Below, one piece after another: positions 5,955 to 6,306 of a stretch of 6,306 nt of DNA; the stretch's first letter is position 1; every line of letters starts with the position of its first letter. This DNA comes from Dokdonella_A sp035263065 (GTDB lineage: Bacteria > Pseudomonadota > Gammaproteobacteria > Xanthomonadales > Rhodanobacteraceae), in assembly GCA_035263065.1 (NCBI GenBank), contig DATFRS010000223.1, positions 1-6,306 of the forward strand, in the 5' to 3' direction. Position numbers and translations under genes: made by a program. The notes beneath the pieces were generated by a model that was not told the origin of the DNA, did not search any database, and saw only the letters and a list, made by a program, of their open reading frames with translations.

Positions 5955-5967
5955 GCAACCCGGTTGC
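5955..5967. promoter_or_regulatory. Perfect 13-bp palindrome upstream of the TonB-dependent receptor gene, operator candidate
   Basis: GCAACC, C, GGTTGC is a perfect palindrome with one central base, 42 nt before the receptor ATG. It overlaps TTGCTT (5964-5969), which could be a -35 element paired with GACTAT (5985-5990) at a short 15-nt spacing. Binding there would block or guide RNA polymerase. The promoter itself is uncertain. Confidence 0.45.
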
Positions 5968-5997
5968 TTGTTTTCGGCACGGGCGACTATCCAAGAA

Positions 5998-6003
5998 AAG
6001 GAG
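5998..6003 (+). promoter_or_regulatory. Ribosome binding site of the receptor gene
   Basis: AAGGAG sits six bases before ATG 6010, an excellent Shine-Dalgarno match. It selects this start over the in-frame ATG at 6097, which has no comparable site. Confidence 0.9.
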
Positions 6004-6009
6004 ACATCC

Positions 6010-6306
6010 ATGCGACACACACTGCTCCGAGAGGCGATCAGGCGGGGACTCGATGCACCCGTCGGCTTTGCGCGGGCGCCCGGGAGCCCCGGTCGGATGA
6101 CCGCATTGGCGGCCTTGGGACTTCTTGCAGGCCCGGCAATCGCGCAGGATGCGCAGGACCAGAGCAACCAGCAGCTCGAAACGATCACGGTCACCGGCTC
6201 GAACATCCGCCGCGTCGACATCGAAACGTCGAACCCGGTCATCACGATCGATCGCGCCGCGATCCAGAAGACCGGCAAGCTCACGCTCGGCGATCTCGTG
6301 CAGCAG
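6010..6306 (+). CDS. TonB-dependent outer-membrane receptor, N-terminal part (cut by the window edge)
   Basis: Only the first 99 codons are present and the frame is open to the window end. Such receptors import scarce nutrients across the outer membrane using energy from TonB-ExbBD. Residues 1-45 form an export signal with an unusually long n-region (MRHTLLREAIRRGLDAP and on), a hydrophobic core near 31-44 (TALAALGLLAGPAI) and likely cleavage after AIA, before QDAQDQ. The TonB box is ETITVTG at 57-63. The plug domain starts about residue 65: SNIRRVDIETSNPVITIDR, then AAIQKTGKLTLGDLVQQ, the standard opening of receptors abundant in Xanthomonadales. The barrel lies outside, so the substrate cannot be named. 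An AraC-family gene lies immediately upstream. Confidence 0.93.
   Translation, partial: MRHTLLREAIRRGLDAPVGFARAPGSPGRMTALAALGLLAGPAIAQDAQDQSNQQLETITVTGSNIRRVDIETSNPVITIDRAAIQKTGKLTLGDLVQQ

Noticed and set aside
5934..6284. A 116-codon minus-strand frame over the receptor start
   Set aside because: It lies antisense to the clear signal peptide, TonB box and plug of the receptor and has no features of its own.

Overview
The window is high-GC DNA with strong GC bias at third codon positions. It reads as chromosomal sequence from a gammaproteobacterium of the Xanthomonadales/Lysobacterales (Lysobacter-, Luteimonas- or Dokdonella-like). Three things point there: a TonB-dependent receptor with the VTGSNIRRVD-type start common in that order, an ACE-like M2 peptidase as known from Xanthomonas, and a membrane-anchored winged-helix/PD40 regulator. 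The genus is an inference from protein style, not from a marker gene.

Layout, left to right. Bases 3-95 are a long imperfect inverted repeat whose arms are each built of six degenerate heptamers; it sits 7 nt past the stop of the first gene and probably acts as its terminator. Bases 103-2013 (minus) encode a complete, exported M2-family peptidyl-dipeptidase (bacterial angiotensin-converting enzyme) with all visible catalytic and disulfide residues. A 360-nt divergent intergenic region follows. Bases 2374-4584 (plus) encode a CadC-like one-component regulator: an N-terminal DNA-binding winged helix, one transmembrane helix and a C-terminal PD40/TolB-like beta-propeller. Bases 4585-4886 have no convincing gene but hold a run of back-to-back perfect or near-perfect inverted repeats. 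Bases 4887-5786 (plus) encode an AraC-family regulator. A 223-nt gap with two inverted repeats sharing GCAAC half-sites leads to the start of a TonB-dependent outer-membrane receptor (6010 to the window end, truncated by the window edge).

How the parts may work together (inference): the window contains two regulator-target pairs. The membrane regulator diverges from the periplasmic peptidase and could sense a periplasmic cue and control the shared region. The AraC protein lies directly upstream of the receptor, in the usual position for a local activator of an uptake gene. The two halves may together serve peptide or nutrient acquisition, but nothing in the sequence ties them to one regulon. 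I see no RNA genes, CRISPR arrays, insertion sequences, phage genes or plasmid features. The least explained parts are non-coding: the heptamer hairpin at the left edge and the hairpin cluster at 4619-4792.
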